Assembly: GCF_014698475.1 (NCBI RefSeq)
Contig: NZ_JACJTB010000041.1
Coordinates: 1-63,555 of the forward strand
Origin: Nostoc spongiaeforme FACHB-130
GTDB lineage: Bacteria; Cyanobacteriota; Cyanobacteriia; Cyanobacteriales; Nostocaceae
Direction: 5' to 3'
Length of the DNA stretch: 63,555 nucleotides
The translations under genes were made by a program, and so were the position numbers. Each line of letters begins with the position of its first letter. Position 1 is the first letter of the stretch. The notes below the pieces were generated by a model that was not told the DNA's origin, ran no database searches, and saw only the letters and a program-made list of their open reading frames with translations. Positions 1 through 9,383 of the stretch are shown here, in pieces.

Positions 1-40
1 CAGCACTTTCTTGAACTTCTAGATTGAAAGGGCGTGCCAT
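1..40 (-). CDS. 5' end of a probable IS630-type transposase gene (cut by window edge)
   Basis: On the minus strand an ATG at 38-40 opens a frame reading MARPFNLEVQESA up to the window edge. An AGGA ribosome-binding sequence lies just upstream. The wording resembles, from memory, the first residues of cyanobacterial IS630-family helix-turn-helix/transposase proteins. The frame follows directly after the broken integrase (87-389), which fits an insertion sequence having interrupted that gene. Only 13 codons are visible, so the family is a guess. Confidence 0.3.
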   Translation of the reverse strand, partial: MARPFNLEVQESA

Positions 41-86
41 TGCTTCCTCATGAGTCTTTTTCTTCCATGTTCTTTATTCTACAGTT

Positions 87-389
87 CTATGCACGCTCAT
101 TTAGACTTGGTATAACAGTAGTTAATGATGCTGCTGGTTTGTACTTAACCAAACTGGCATCAAACTCACCATAATCAATATCCCTCTGGATTTTTGCTGC
201 TAAAGTCGATGCCTGATGTCTTCCTAAAGGCGTATCATATTGTCCTGTCGAAAGGTAGAAACGCTTGGTTTTTAGCTCTGCCGTCGGCGTAATAATAGGG
301 TGGGAAAAAACTAGTTGGAGACTGCCATTAGAGTTCTTTATCTGCACTGAACGCCTAGGGGCAATACTTTGAGATTTTTGAGATTCCAT
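87..389 (-). pseudogene. Truncated tyrosine recombinase (integrase): N-terminal Arm-DNA-binding domain only
   Basis: The 100-residue product matches the Arm DNA-binding domain (Arm-DNA-bind_2/DUF3596 type) that opens many phage and island integrases. The pattern SVQIKNSNGSLQLVF, then KRFYLSTGQYDT and then the linker YGEFDASLVKYKP is typical. A full integrase of this kind is about 350-450 residues, with an R-H-R-Y catalytic domain that is absent here. The frame stops soon after the linker, where sequence of probable IS630 type begins (about 75-116; a TA lies in GTTATACC, the preferred IS630 target). The gene points away from tRNA-Cys on the same strand, the usual arrangement of an element integrated at a tRNA 3' end. 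It is almost certainly inactive. Confidence 0.75.
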
Positions 390-396
390 AAGCTAA

Positions 397-511
397 TTGA
401 CTGGGGTAAACACCTTTATCCTTTTACTTTACCCCAGTTTTACCCCAAAAATCTTGATTGGGGTAAACACCTTTACCTTACAAATTTACCCCAGTTTTAC
501 CCCAGTTGTTT
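397..511. repeat. Two tandem ~57-bp repeats with inner inverted repeats, directly upstream of the integrase fragment
   Basis: Two copies start at 397 and 454 (the GGGG of each falls at 403 and 460, a period of 57). Each carries GGGGTAAACACCTTTA, then a short AT stretch, then TTTACCCCAGTTTTACCCC, so the GGGGTAAA and TTTACCCC arms form an inverted repeat within each copy. They lie between the integrase start (389) and the tRNA-Cys terminator. Arm-type binding sites for the integrase's N-terminal domain would be expected in this position, which is an inference. A 74-codon frame reads through the repeats on the plus strand but looks incidental. Confidence 0.85.
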
Positions 512-579
512 CCCCAAATTACCCAAAATAACACCAAAAATGGTTGAAGGCTTTGAAAATCAAACCTTTAACGCCAAAC

Positions 580-599
580 AAAAAAGGGCTTGAAAGCCC
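580..599 (-). terminator. Rho-independent terminator of tRNA-Cys
   Basis: On the minus strand the stem GGGCT-TTCA-AGCCC is followed by a run of six T. It lies 22 bases past the 3' end of tRNA-Cys. Confidence 0.75.
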
Positions 600-621
600 C
601 GTAATCTTGATATTCTTTAAA

Positions 622-692
<71 letters not shown>

Positions 693-1007
693 GTACTTGT
701 TATCTGGAGCGTTCCTTGTTTACTTCTGCGGTAATCAGGAGCTAATTAGGAGCCAAAACACTAGCTTAACTAATATAGCTCACCTAAAGCGCGATGACAA
801 CTAAGTTTTCCTGCTCACGGTTTTAATTTGTCTGGTAATGATTGTAGATTTGTAGTGTGTTGTTGTTGGACATGATGAGGGCGACTTTTAGACAACAGTC
901 GAGGGAGCTTAGGTGCTGTGAAAGCTAACCCTCCAGTTTTGCTTGAAGGATACGGAATAACTCTAATTTATCAGAAAATATGGCGATCGCCAGGAATCCG
1001 AGTCTAA

Positions 1008-1109
1008 CTGGAGCGAAGGTTGAAGATACTTTTTAAACGCCGCCCCAAAGCCTACCCCAGATTGACCAAGCCCCAGCAAGAATTACGTAAACAATTGCAT
1101 ACTGCTTAA
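1008..1109 (+). pseudogene. Possible C-terminal remnant of a transposase
   Basis: A 33-codon open stretch after a stop at 1005-1007 ends in FKRRPKAYPRLTKPQQ and a short tail. The basic, proline-rich ending resembles from memory the C-termini of IS4-like cyanobacterial transposases. There is no start codon and no upstream domain. The rest of 693-1163 shows no gene, only one HIP1-like GGCGATCGCC site at 982. The match is weak; chance is possible. Confidence 0.25.
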
Positions 1110-1163
1110 TCGATAAGAGTTTTCGCTTTTATTGGTGCCATTCATACGTCAGTCCTGTTCTCG

Positions 1164-1601
1164 TTATTTAGGCTTTTTTTGTTGCGAAATCGAAAGAGTA
1201 TAGTTATGCTGCTCTTGGGATAATTGCCCTACATACAGTGAGTACTTGCCAGCTTGCCAGTAACCGGATAATTCTGGCTTGCTTTGAGAGTAACTATCTG
1301 CTAACACGCAAAAGCGCCCGCTAGGGCCGTCAATGAGTAGTGTTGGCTGTCCAGGACTGTCAACAGTCAACCGCATATAAGGCATTGACTCTGTGACTTG
1401 AATAATTTGACTAGGAACAGTAGAAATATTTCCGCAGTTACTTTGAACAGTCCCTCCAGACTTACCCGTTAACACTAGAGGGTCTGATTTTAGTTTGGCA
1501 GGAATTGGAATTGATGGCGCTTCTGCCAAGTTAGGCTGGATAATTCCCATACTCAGTACAACAGCCACGGGAACCATTTGCCATAGCTTCAGAGTTTTCA
1601 T
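1164..1601 (-). CDS. Secreted protein of unknown function
   Basis: The protein has 145 residues with a clear signal peptide (basic MKTLKLWQ, a hydrophobic stretch, and a possible cleavage after about residue 27). The mature part is small and beta-rich, with two cysteines (about 56 and 98). The ending GYWQAGKYSLYVGQL followed by YTLSIS resembles the last strands of prepeptidase C-terminal (PPC)-like beta-sandwiches, so an extracytoplasmic binding or stability domain is conceivable. No catalytic motif is seen. It is monocistronic and divergent from 1910. Confidence 0.7.
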   Translation of the reverse strand: MKTLKLWQMVPVAVVLSMGIIQPNLAEAPSIPIPAKLKSDPLVLTGKSGGTVQSNCGNISTVPSQIIQVTESMPYMRLTVDSPGQPTLLIDGPSGRFCVLADSYSQSKPELSGYWQAGKYSLYVGQLSQEQHNYTLSISQQKKPK

Positions 1602-1909
1602 ATTCTTTGATGCTCCCGACTATTTGTAGAGCGATATTGATATAAATAGTCTGAACTGATAGACGATAGCAATCCCTCAGTGTTCCTATAACGAAGTATA
1701 AAATTTTATGGCTAATCTTGTATGTCTATATGGCTAAATATAAAAAAGAGATGAAGTCATTCGTTCATAGTGTCAAAAATCCCTATTTTCTGCCATTATC
1801 ACCCTTGATAAAATCAAACATTCGTTAAAATCACAAACACAACCGGAAAAATTTCGGATATGATTGCTCACCTGTTGAACAAGTGTTTTAGCAGAGGTAG
1901 ACAAGATTT
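1602..1909. other. Intergenic region between two divergent genes
   Basis: This is 308 bases of AT-rich DNA carrying the leaders of the genes at 1164-1601 (minus) and 1910-2251 (plus). I see no RNA gene, repeat or strong hairpin. AGAGG at 1893-1897 may serve as ribosome-binding site for the plus-strand gene. Confidence 0.5.
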
Positions 1910-2251
1910 ATGAACCCTCAACCGGAAGAAGATTGGCAACAACGCCTACAAAAGCTAGAAGCAGAAATTAATGCTGAGAGTGTAGAAGCGAAAAAAACAG
2001 CAGCCAGACAGCAATCTCAGTCTTATTTTCTCAACTTTAAACAGTATTTTACTCGTTCGCAACTTTGGTTTCAAAGTTTGTCTGGGACGGGGAAGTTGGT
2101 AGTGATGGGTGTTACGGTGCTAATGGGTTTAGCGGTGTTGCAAGCAGTACTAAAACTTGTGACCTCTGCAATTAGTCTGGCGGTGTTGGCAGGGTTAGTG
2201 TATCTTGGATACAAATTTTTTGTCGCTGATAGCTTTTCCAATAAGCAATAG
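1910..2251 (+). CDS. Small membrane protein with N-terminal coiled coil
   Basis: The protein has 113 residues. Residues about 5-35 are charged and helical (DWQQRLQKLEAEINAES). Residues about 62-105 form one long or two adjacent transmembrane helices (KLVVMGVTVLMGLAVL, then SLAVLAGLVYLGYKFF). No family is recognised. It lies 59 bases upstream of the RDD/pentapeptide gene on the same strand, so co-transcription with another membrane protein is likely. Confidence 0.7.
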   Translation: MNPQPEEDWQQRLQKLEAEINAESVEAKKTAARQQSQSYFLNFKQYFTRSQLWFQSLSGTGKLVVMGVTVLMGLAVLQAVLKLVTSAISLAVLAGLVYLGYKFFVADSFSNKQ

Positions 2252-2310
2252 CACTCTATATTAATCACGCCAGTTATGGCGCAACTATTAAATTTAAAGG
2301 GAATTATTCA

Positions 2311-4443
2311 ATGGCGACCCCAATTGTGAGGAGAAATGATAGTCAACCTAGTCATTCAAATGCACCAACAAGAACTAATTCATTACCGTTAGTAACTCGA
2401 CGTTTGGCGGCTTGGACAGCAGAAATTAGCCTAGTGGTTGTGAGTGGGTTAATTCCGTTTGGATTGGGAGCTTATGCCAATTCCAGGAGTGATCTCAACC
2501 GTGTACCACTCAACCCTGTATTAGTTGTCACAGAAAGAGCGATCGCACGGCCTTTGGCTTTACCTGTTAGTTACGGTATTCCCAATGTCGCCTGGCCGAC
2601 TAATTATTTATGGATGTTGGCTTTAATTGCACCTGTCACTTTATCTTGGTGGCAATTGTACTTACTAGCAAAAACTGGGAGTACTTTGCCAAAACGCTGG
2701 TTTGGTGTTCGGGTGGTGAATGACCAAGGTAAAGCCCCAGGTTTAGGCGCAGCGATCGCTAGGGAAGGTATTGGTCGCTTGTCTGTACCAGTTTCGATTG
2801 CTTACATCCTCTGGCGCTATAGTTTTGCCTTTCCGAATTTGGGACTGTTTACTTTTTTGGCAGTATTGATGGTGTTAGGCGAAAGTGTAGCTTTATCTTC
2901 TCGCCAAGGTCGTCGCGCTTTACATGATTGGTTAGCAGGTACAGAAACCATTGATGCTAAACGTCAAAATGGGCGGAGTGCATTAGTGAAAACTGGTGAA
3001 CCAGAAGCCCCAAATGCGACGGAAGCCAGCCTTGCACCAATGTCAGCCACAGATAACAAATTACCGACATTGTGGCGGCGGATGCAGCAAAACTCCAACC
3101 TCGCTTTGTTTGCAGTCACCCTAGCAAGTATGAGTGCGGTACTCGCGGCTTTAATTGGGACACAAGTTTATATTCAAAAACAGCAAACTCAACGAGAAAC
3201 TTCACAAATTAACAGCCAGAAGTTTTTGGAATTTGTTAAACAATTAAGTCCCAACTCTGGCGCTAGTTTAGAAGAACGCCAAAGTGCAATTTTGGCGATG
3301 GGTGGTCTAAATGATTCCCAATCGATTCAATTTTTGGCTGATTTATTGGTGAATGAAACTAACCCAGTGCTGTTGAATTCTATTCAGCAAGCTTTAACAA
3401 ACGTGGGTATTCCCGCTATCCCAGAGTTGAAAAATAAAAACCAGTTTCTGGCTAATGAACTGCAATCAGCCGCACCCCAAGAGCGCGAATCATGGCAAAA
3501 GCGGCTACAACTCAACCAGCAAACCATCAATAAGATTTTGAATGTATATAGTGGCAAAATCAATGGTCTGGACTTGACTCGCACTACTTTAAGCCAAACT
3601 GGGACAACGGGAAGTTCTGCTTTCAATTTGGTGTTAGAAAACATTGATTTGTCAGGACTGAAATTAAAAGCGGCTGATCTTAACCAAGCGAGTTTCAAAG
3701 GTAGCCGTTTTCGGAGTATGGGTGAAGATGGTCGCTGGGATACTTATGATGATGCGATCGCAGATTTAACGCAAGTCCAAATGAAAAAAGCCAATCTCAC
3801 CGATGCGAATCTCAGCCGGGTGTTATTGACTGGGAGTGATTTAAGTCGGGCAACTCTCAACCGCGCTAATTTAGAAAGTGCGCGTTTAATTGGGGCAAAT
3901 CTCAGCAGCGCCCAACTGGTAGGGGCTGACTTGCGGAATGCAGTTTTAGAAAATGCCAGCTTAACTGGAGCAGATTTAGGCGATGCTAAATTAAACGAAG
4001 CTAACCTTTATGCGGCTCGGTTAGGTAGAGTAATTGCGATCGGGACACAATTATCATTTGCCAACTTAACCAAAACTGATTGGCAAGGTGCAGATTTATC
4101 TGGCGCTTATTTAGATCATGCCAATCTCAGCAATGCTAACCTGAGTACTAGCCGGATGACTGGCGCAGTTTTACGTTCCGCCCAATTAGAAAATGCTAAC
4201 TTACGCAACGCTGATTTGAGTTTTGTCGATTTACGCGGTGCAAATGTCGCAGGCGCAGATTTTAAAGACACAATTATTGCACCAAGCAAACAAGACCCCG
4301 CAGATCAATTTGTGGAAACACCTGATACTGGTACAGTATCGGCTGTAGTTAAAGGTGTTGATTTTTCTCAAGCGAAAAACCTAGATGCCAAGCAATTAGC
4401 TTACATTTGTACCCAAGGTGGCATTCATCCCCGTTGCCCGTAA
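2311..4443 (+). CDS. RDD-family membrane protein fused to a pentapeptide-repeat domain
   Basis: The product has 710 residues. Residues about 28-215 form an RDD domain, a multi-helix membrane module that begins with TRRLAAWTAEISLVV; the arginine and aspartates that name the family fit. A further membrane segment lies at about 265-288 (FAVTLASMSAVLAALIG). Residues about 310-375 look like HEAT repeats. From about 410 to 665 there are A(D/N)LxxA pentapeptide repeats (ANLTDANLSRV, ADLSGAYLDHANLSNANL), which build a quadrilateral beta-helix for protein contacts. RDD proteins are suspected transporters or regulators; the pentapeptide part would lie on the membrane surface. Start: ATG with AAGGGA 10 bases upstream. 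The C-terminus has two cysteines (CTQGGIHPRC). Confidence 0.85.
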   Translation: MATPIVRRNDSQPSHSNAPTRTNSLPLVTRRLAAWTAEISLVVVSGLIPFGLGAYANSRSDLNRVPLNPVLVVTERAIARPLALPVSYGIPNVAWPTNYLWMLALIAPVTLSWWQLYLLAKTGSTLPKRWFGVRVVNDQGKAPGLGAAIAREGIGRLSVPVSIAYILWRYSFAFPNLGLFTFLAVLMVLGESVALSSRQGRRALHDWLAGTETIDAKRQNGRSALVKTGEPEAPNATEASLAPMSATDNKLPTLWRRMQQNSNLALFAVTLASMSAVLAALIGTQVYIQKQQTQRETSQINSQKFLEFVKQLSPNSGASLEERQSAILAMGGLNDSQSIQFLADLLVNETNPVLLNSIQQALTNVGIPAIPELKNKNQFLANELQSAAPQERESWQKRLQLNQQTINKILNVYSGKINGLDLTRTTLSQTGTTGSSAFNLVLENIDLSGLKLKAADLNQASFKGSRFRSMGEDGRWDTYDDAIADLTQVQMKKANLTDANLSRVLLTGSDLSRATLNRANLESARLIGANLSSAQLVGADLRNAVLENASLTGADLGDAKLNEANLYAARLGRVIAIGTQLSFANLTKTDWQGADLSGAYLDHANLSNANLSTSRMTGAVLRSAQLENANLRNADLSFVDLRGANVAGADFKDTIIAPSKQDPADQFVETPDTGTVSAVVKGVDFSQAKNLDAKQLAYICTQGGIHPRCP

Positions 4444-4542
4444 AATTTAAATGGGGAGTCAGGAAAATACTTAATCCTACCTCCTCACTAAATCACAAAT
4501 GATACATGAAAACATTCAAATTATGGTGTGAGGAGTCGGGTG

Positions 4543-5037
4543 ATGAAGTATCTACCTAATTTAAGTTCATTGATAGCGGCTAGTGCAGTTTTCAGCTTGC
4601 TGATGGATTATCAACCAGCACAGGCTCAAGTTGCTTATGGTAGCTATGTGGGTGTTGGCCCCACTGTTGGGTTAACTGATGGTATTCAAATCGGCGGAGT
4701 TGTGGCTTTTCGTTACAAGCTTTTAGAAGCGCCAGTTTCTTTTCGCGCTCAAGCATTAATTGGTCAGAACACGGCTGTTGTCCCTACTGTATCTTATGAC
4801 TTGCCACTCAACTGGCAAACAGATGCTTATTTAGGCGCAGGCTTAGTGTTAACTGGTGGTGATAGTCCTTCTCCGGTAGGAAATAAAATTAGTTTTGCTT
4901 TACAGCCAGGAATTGATTACGTTGTTCCCAATAGCAATACGGTAATTTTTGGCAATGCGATTATTGCCTTTGATGCTTATCGTGATGGCGGTGGTACGGC
5001 GCTGGCTGTGCAAGGTGGGGTGGGTTTGAGATTTTAA
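4543..5037 (+). CDS. Putative outer-membrane beta-barrel protein
   Basis: I chose the ATG at 4543 over the GTG at 4528, because GAGGAG lies 7 bases before it and it begins a clean signal peptide (MKYLPNLSSLIAASAVF, with AQA as cleavage site). The mature ~130 residues alternate polar and hydrophobic residues in short strands (FRYKLLEAPVSFRAQALIG, TDAYLGAGLVLTGG) and end in GGVGLRF, a terminal aromatic typical of outer-membrane barrels. At this size an 8-strand barrel is plausible. No enzyme motif is seen. Confidence 0.65.
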   Translation: MKYLPNLSSLIAASAVFSLLMDYQPAQAQVAYGSYVGVGPTVGLTDGIQIGGVVAFRYKLLEAPVSFRAQALIGQNTAVVPTVSYDLPLNWQTDAYLGAGLVLTGGDSPSPVGNKISFALQPGIDYVVPNSNTVIFGNAIIAFDAYRDGGGTALAVQGGVGLRF

Positions 5038-5251
5038 GAGCTAGTTGAATACAGGCGATCGCTTCTTGCATTGCATGAGGATTAAAAGGCGATCGTCTTT
5101 TTATATTTTCATACAAACATCCTTGTTAAACGAACACAAACACTAGTAGACTACGATTTGATTGCAAACATAGGGTAGTTAAAGAAAAAATGTGAGTGTA
5201 TCATACTAATCCGTTCAGAATTTGAAAGTATGAGTCTAGAATAAAAAACTT

Positions 5252-6496
5252 ATGGCGAGACCAGAAAAACCTACTGTTATTGATCTATTTGCTGGAGCTG
5301 GTGGCTTTGGCTTAGGTTTTGACATGGCAGGGTTTTCTGTGTCTTTATCGCTTGAAATTGATGCTTGGGCTTGTGATACACTGCGCTACAACCGCCCCAG
5401 TATGACAGTGATTCACAATGATATACGTAATTTTAATACCGAAAGTAGTGTCAAGGAAATTTGTGTTTTTAGCCCAGACATTATTATTGGTGGACCTCCA
5501 TGTCAAGGTTTTAGTGTTGCAGGGCCAGCCCAAAAAGATCCGAAAGACCAGAGAAATAGCTTGTTTACTAACTTTGCTCAGTGGGTAAGTTTCCTTGAGC
5601 CTAAAGCATTTGTAATGGAAAATGTCAAAGGATTACTTTCACGTAAAAGTAGTAACGGTCAAAAGGTCATAGATATTATTAGAAAAACTTTTGAAGATAT
5701 CGGATACTTTGTGGAAGTATGGAAGTTAAATGCGGCTGAGTATGGTGTGCCACAAATTAGAGAGCGTATTTTTATTGTTGGTAATAGAAATGGCAAAGAA
5801 TTAGGAATTCCTTTAAAGACGCACTCTTTAGAATTATATTATCTAAATAAATCTCAGTTATCACTGTTTGATAGTGAAGCTAAATTTCCTCCGATAACTT
5901 TATGGGATGCTATCTCAGATTTACCACCACTGAATGCGCGGGAGGGTGAAGAAGAGCAAGATTATTTTGTAGAGCCTCAAAATGATTATCAAGCTTGGAT
6001 TAGAAATGGTAGTAATCTACTCTATAATCATGTGGCAATGGAGCATTCAGATAGGCTGGTAGAACGCTTCAAACAAATTAAATGGGGTGAGTCAAGTTCT
6101 GATGTACCTAAAGAATACGGAGCTAGACGGCGTAGCGGTAATGGAGAACTTTCAAATAAAAGCTATGACCAGAACAATCGACGGTTAAACCCTTACAAGC
6201 CATCCCATACGATTGCGGCCTCATTTTATGCTAATTTTATTCACCCTTTTCAACATCGAAATTTAACAGCACGCGAAGGTGCAAGGGTTCAATCTTTTCC
6301 TGATAACTATCGTTTTATGGGCAAAAAAACTGTTGTGTCTCATAAATTATTACACAGAGAAGAAAGATTCGATGAGAAGTTTTTATGTCAATATAATCAG
6401 GTTGGTAATGCTGTTCCACCTATCCTTGCTAAAGCAATTGCACTACATCTTCTAGAAAAATTAGAATTATGCCAAAAACCGATAGGAATCCTTTAG
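5252..6496 (+). CDS. DNA (cytosine-5) methyltransferase of a type II restriction-modification system
   Basis: The 414-residue protein carries the C5-methyltransferase motifs in order: motif I DLFAGAGGFGLGF (residues 11-23, AdoMet site), motif IV GPPCQGFS with catalytic Cys84, motif VI ENV (123-125), motif VIII RERIFIVG (about 170-177), a variable target-recognition region (about 180-330), motif IX around AREGARVQSFPD, and motif X NQVGNAVPP. It methylates C5 of a cytosine in the recognition site and so protects the host from the nuclease encoded next (28-bp overlap). No strong Shine-Dalgarno is seen. The gene pair contains no HIP1 octamer, unlike its surroundings, which suggests transfer. Confidence 0.95.
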   Translation: MARPEKPTVIDLFAGAGGFGLGFDMAGFSVSLSLEIDAWACDTLRYNRPSMTVIHNDIRNFNTESSVKEICVFSPDIIIGGPPCQGFSVAGPAQKDPKDQRNSLFTNFAQWVSFLEPKAFVMENVKGLLSRKSSNGQKVIDIIRKTFEDIGYFVEVWKLNAAEYGVPQIRERIFIVGNRNGKELGIPLKTHSLELYYLNKSQLSLFDSEAKFPPITLWDAISDLPPLNAREGEEEQDYFVEPQNDYQAWIRNGSNLLYNHVAMEHSDRLVERFKQIKWGESSSDVPKEYGARRRSGNGELSNKSYDQNNRRLNPYKPSHTIAASFYANFIHPFQHRNLTAREGARVQSFPDNYRFMGKKTVVSHKLLHREERFDEKFLCQYNQVGNAVPPILAKAIALHLLEKLELCQKPIGIL

Positions 6497-7449
6497 TTCA
6501 TGCTTCTAATCTTGAACAGAAGGAAAATCATCGTACAGAATATAGAGACACAGATAGTAGAAGATACCTTAGCGAAATTAGGACTGAGTATGATAAATGG
6601 CATACTGCTAATTTAGAGTTAGTCGGGCCAACATCAGAGTTTACTGAGCGCGATGACGAAATTATTGCCAAAAGAGTAGAGCTTCTTTCAACATACAAAG
6701 ACTTTCTAGATCAGCAGCATTATGCTGAAAAGTTTGACTCTAGATCAAACCTCCACTCTAGTGTATTAGAAGAGTTTCTCTACTATTTGTTTAAAGATTT
6801 AGCACAAGATTTTGGAGAAAACGCTCTCATTGGTAAATCACACACCTTTAAGGATATTTTCTTTGTTCCACCAAAATATTCAGAAATGCTTAAACGCCCT
6901 TATGCACGTATTGAGAAGAAAGATCATGACTTTGTGATTGGTGCAACTATTCAAGCATCGCTGATAGCTGCACCTCCTCCAGAACAAGATGATAATCCTG
7001 GTGAAAAGCTGACAATTCTTAAAGAAGAACCAGAAACTTATTCTGAACCTACAGTTACAGAGGAAAATACGGAGACACACATTTTTGACATTCCAGTAGT
7101 TGTCATTGAGTGCAAAACTTACCTTGACAAAACTATGCTTGAAGGAGCTTCACGCGCAGCAGAAGATTTAAAGGCGAGAAATCCCAATAGTTTGTATGTT
7201 GTAGTTATGGAATGGATCAAGCTAACTAGCGATGTCAATTTACGAAAATACAAAGTTGATCAGATTTATGTATTACGTCAGCAGAAAAATACTGATCGAA
7301 AATTTAGATATAAAGAAACGTATATTAAAAATCCAATTAATGTGGCTGTAGTACAGCATCTTTTCAAGAAGGTAAGAAATCATTTAACAATTGATTGGTC
7401 TGGAGGAATTGAGTATGGTATACAGCGTGGTTGGCTAATTGATGAATAA
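6469..7449 (+). CDS. Type II restriction endonuclease, probably Bpu10I-like family
   Basis: The 326-residue protein overlaps the methyltransferase gene by 28 bases, so translation is probably coupled. A PD-(D/E)xK nuclease centre is visible: Asp154 in KDHDFVIG and E214-C-K216 in VVVIECKTYLDKTMLEGA. The latter block recalls the Bpu10I restriction endonuclease family (sites of the type CCTNAGC), but the assignment is from memory. The N-terminal ~100 residues are charged and helical. Between the catalytic residues is an acidic low-complexity insert (residues about 168-204, rich in P/E/T). CCTNAGC is not depleted in this window, so the exact recognition site cannot be read from it. Confidence 0.75.
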   Translation: MPKTDRNPLVHASNLEQKENHRTEYRDTDSRRYLSEIRTEYDKWHTANLELVGPTSEFTERDDEIIAKRVELLSTYKDFLDQQHYAEKFDSRSNLHSSVLEEFLYYLFKDLAQDFGENALIGKSHTFKDIFFVPPKYSEMLKRPYARIEKKDHDFVIGATIQASLIAAPPPEQDDNPGEKLTILKEEPETYSEPTVTEENTETHIFDIPVVVIECKTYLDKTMLEGASRAAEDLKARNPNSLYVVVMEWIKLTSDVNLRKYKVDQIYVLRQQKNTDRKFRYKETYIKNPINVAVVQHLFKKVRNHLTIDWSGGIEYGIQRGWLIDE

Positions 7450-7624
7450 TCTACTGGAGTCTGAGGTCTAAATATTGCCTTGTTAGTTGTATGGCACAGT
7501 CAAAGTATAGATTAGGAGATTGTTAATTGCTTAAACGCTGGAAGATTCTCAATTTATAATTCAGAATTTTCAAATCAGCACGGACTCAATGCCCAGCTAA
7601 AGCTAACAGCATTTTGCTCTAAAA

Positions 7625-8563
7625 TTAACGCTGATTTCTACTATCTAAAAATTTCAACTGATTGTATAAGCAGTTAATTTGTGGTAAAAATGCACCTGCG
7701 GCTTGGGCTTTACGTAGGGAATTTCCAATAATTGCTTCTACCTCTAAAGGACGTTGTTCATCATAGTCAATTTTCATGCTGGTGCGGTAAGGCTTCATTT
7801 TGACTGTGTAATCTAGCATTTTTTGAATGAAGCTATCAGCAATTATACGTCCGGTACTTTTTGCGCCTGCGGCTACTTCATACATTAATTGTTCAACTAA
7901 TTGACGAGTATATGAATCTGCCATTAATTCATCAGTTCTGGCATTCAAAACCACAGATAAACCATTGTATGGAATATTCCAGACTAATTTTTGCCAACGC
8001 GCTAAGAGTAAATCTTCTGTTAATTCTATCGTTATGCCAGCATTTTGAAAGTCGTTGGCAATTTGCTGCATTCTATTAGTAATTCCCGCAGCTTCATAGT
8101 TATGGCTGTATTCACACAAAACTATTTGTCCATAATCTACATGCCGAATATGTCCTTGTCCGACTTTATTAGAACATAAAAAACATAAGCCACCAATAAT
8201 GGTGACATTATTCACAATTTGGGCAATTTCTAGTTCTATATCTAATCCATTTTGTAATACTAATACCACACCATTATTTTTAATTACTGGTGCTAATAAC
8301 TTTGGTAATAAATAATTTTGAGTTGTTTTGAGTGCCACTATAACTACATCACATTGTGGCATCTTGTCCGCATCGTTATAGGCGTTAACTTGGGGTAAGG
8401 TAAAGTCGCCATCTTTCGATTCAATGATTAAACCATGTTGATTGACGTGTTCGTAGTCACTCTTGAGTAAAAAATGAACATCTAAACCCGCTTGTTGTAG
8501 TTTTGCACCATAAAACCCGCCTAATGCACCTGTTCCGATGATGGCGTACTTGCGATCGCCCAT
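7625..8563 (-). CDS. panE: 2-dehydropantoate 2-reductase
   Basis: The enzyme reduces ketopantoate to pantoate with NADPH in pantothenate/CoA synthesis (PanE/ApbA family). The N-terminal Rossmann motif is IGTGALGGFYGAKL. Lys in the VALKTTQNYLL block and Asn in LQNGLD match conserved family positions, and KLVWNIPYNGLS marks the C-terminal helical domain with the catalytic Lys. The ATG at 8563 (312 residues) has GGGAG 6 bases upstream; a TTG four codons earlier is less likely. Cyanobacteria often have several PanE paralogues, so the exact substrate is not certain. Confidence 0.85.
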   Translation of the reverse strand: MGDRKYAIIGTGALGGFYGAKLQQAGLDVHFLLKSDYEHVNQHGLIIESKDGDFTLPQVNAYNDADKMPQCDVVIVALKTTQNYLLPKLLAPVIKNNGVVLVLQNGLDIELEIAQIVNNVTIIGGLCFLCSNKVGQGHIRHVDYGQIVLCEYSHNYEAAGITNRMQQIANDFQNAGITIELTEDLLLARWQKLVWNIPYNGLSVVLNARTDELMADSYTRQLVEQLMYEVAAGAKSTGRIIADSFIQKMLDYTVKMKPYRTSMKIDYDEQRPLEVEAIIGNSLRKAQAAGAFLPQINCLYNQLKFLDSRNQR

Positions 8564-8705
8564 TGCTGCTCCCAAGATAATTAATAACTATTAATTAGAT
8601 AGACTTTTGCCTATGATATTGTAATTTTATAACTGTAACTTTCGTTAAAAAAATTAAATCGCTTTAATATAATTTAAAATTTTTATCAGTGAATAGGTAA
8701 AAAAT

Positions 8706-9107
8706 ATGGCTGATATTGTTGATATTGCGGTTAGTAATGACGCTTTTAAAACCTTGGTAACTGCTGTACAAGCGGCTGGTTTAGTCGAAACATTAAAAAG
8801 TCCAGGGCCATTTACAGTCTTTGCACCTACGGATGATGCTTTTGCCAAGTTACCACCAGGAACAATCCAAACTCTGGTGCAGAATATTCCCCAGTTGACC
8901 AGAATTCTAAAATATCACGTCGTGGCTGGGAAGTTGTCTCAGGCTGAGTTGGCAAAACTAGGTACAGTTACTTCTGTCGAAGGCTCAATCATTAAAATAG
9001 ATTGTTCTGAGGGGTTTGAAATCAAAAATGCTACTGTCTTAGCTGCTGATATCGATGCTGACAATGGCATAATTCATGTCATTGATACAGTAATTTTGCC
9101 TGGATAA
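8706..9107 (+). CDS. Single fasciclin (FAS1) domain protein
   Basis: The 133-residue protein consists of one FAS1 domain. The H1 motif is [15 protein letters not shown], the central YH motif is ILKYHVVAG, and the H2 motif is [16 protein letters not shown]1 domains mediate adhesion and surface contacts. No signal peptide is seen, as in many short cyanobacterial members, so secretion, if any, is by another route. It is monocistronic and divergent from panE. Confidence 0.9.
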   Translation: MADIVDIAVSNDAFKTLVTAVQAAGLVETLKSPGPFTVFAPTDDAFAKLPPGTIQTLVQNIPQLTRILKYHVVAGKLSQAELAKLGTVTSVEGSIIKIDCSEGFEIKNATVLAADIDADNGIIHVIDTVILPG

Positions 9108-9186
9108 TAAACTTTGGGTGGGTTATCCCCACCTCAATTATTGCGATTTTTTAATATTAATAAACTCATTTTACTAGTAGCTTAAC

Positions 9187-9219
9187 AGATTTCCGACTTC
9201 TCAATGAAGTCGGAAATCT
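9187..9219. repeat. Perfect palindrome with CCGACTTC/GAAGTCGG arms
   Basis: Two 14-bp arms (AGATTTCCGACTTC and its complement) are separated by TCAAT. A near-identical palindrome lies at 44034-44066. It could form a strong hairpin downstream of the fasciclin gene, but it has no T-tract, so I treat it as a dispersed palindromic element rather than a terminator. Confidence 0.8.
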
Positions 9220-9383
9220 AAGCACGAGAAACTTCTTAAGAATTAATTAGATTTTTTATAGTTTAATTTATGTTACATTTGCGGAGTATTTACTTTATGT
9301 TGATGCTAGTGTTTAGTTGAAATAGATAAAAATATATTTAGTTTTTTTATTTAAAATGTTAATACTAAACTGCATAACTATAC

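Noticed and set aside
369-593. 74-codon frame on the plus strand across the 57-bp repeats
   Set aside because: The product merely reads the two repeats (DWGKHLY twice), has no ribosome-binding site and runs against the integrase and terminator.
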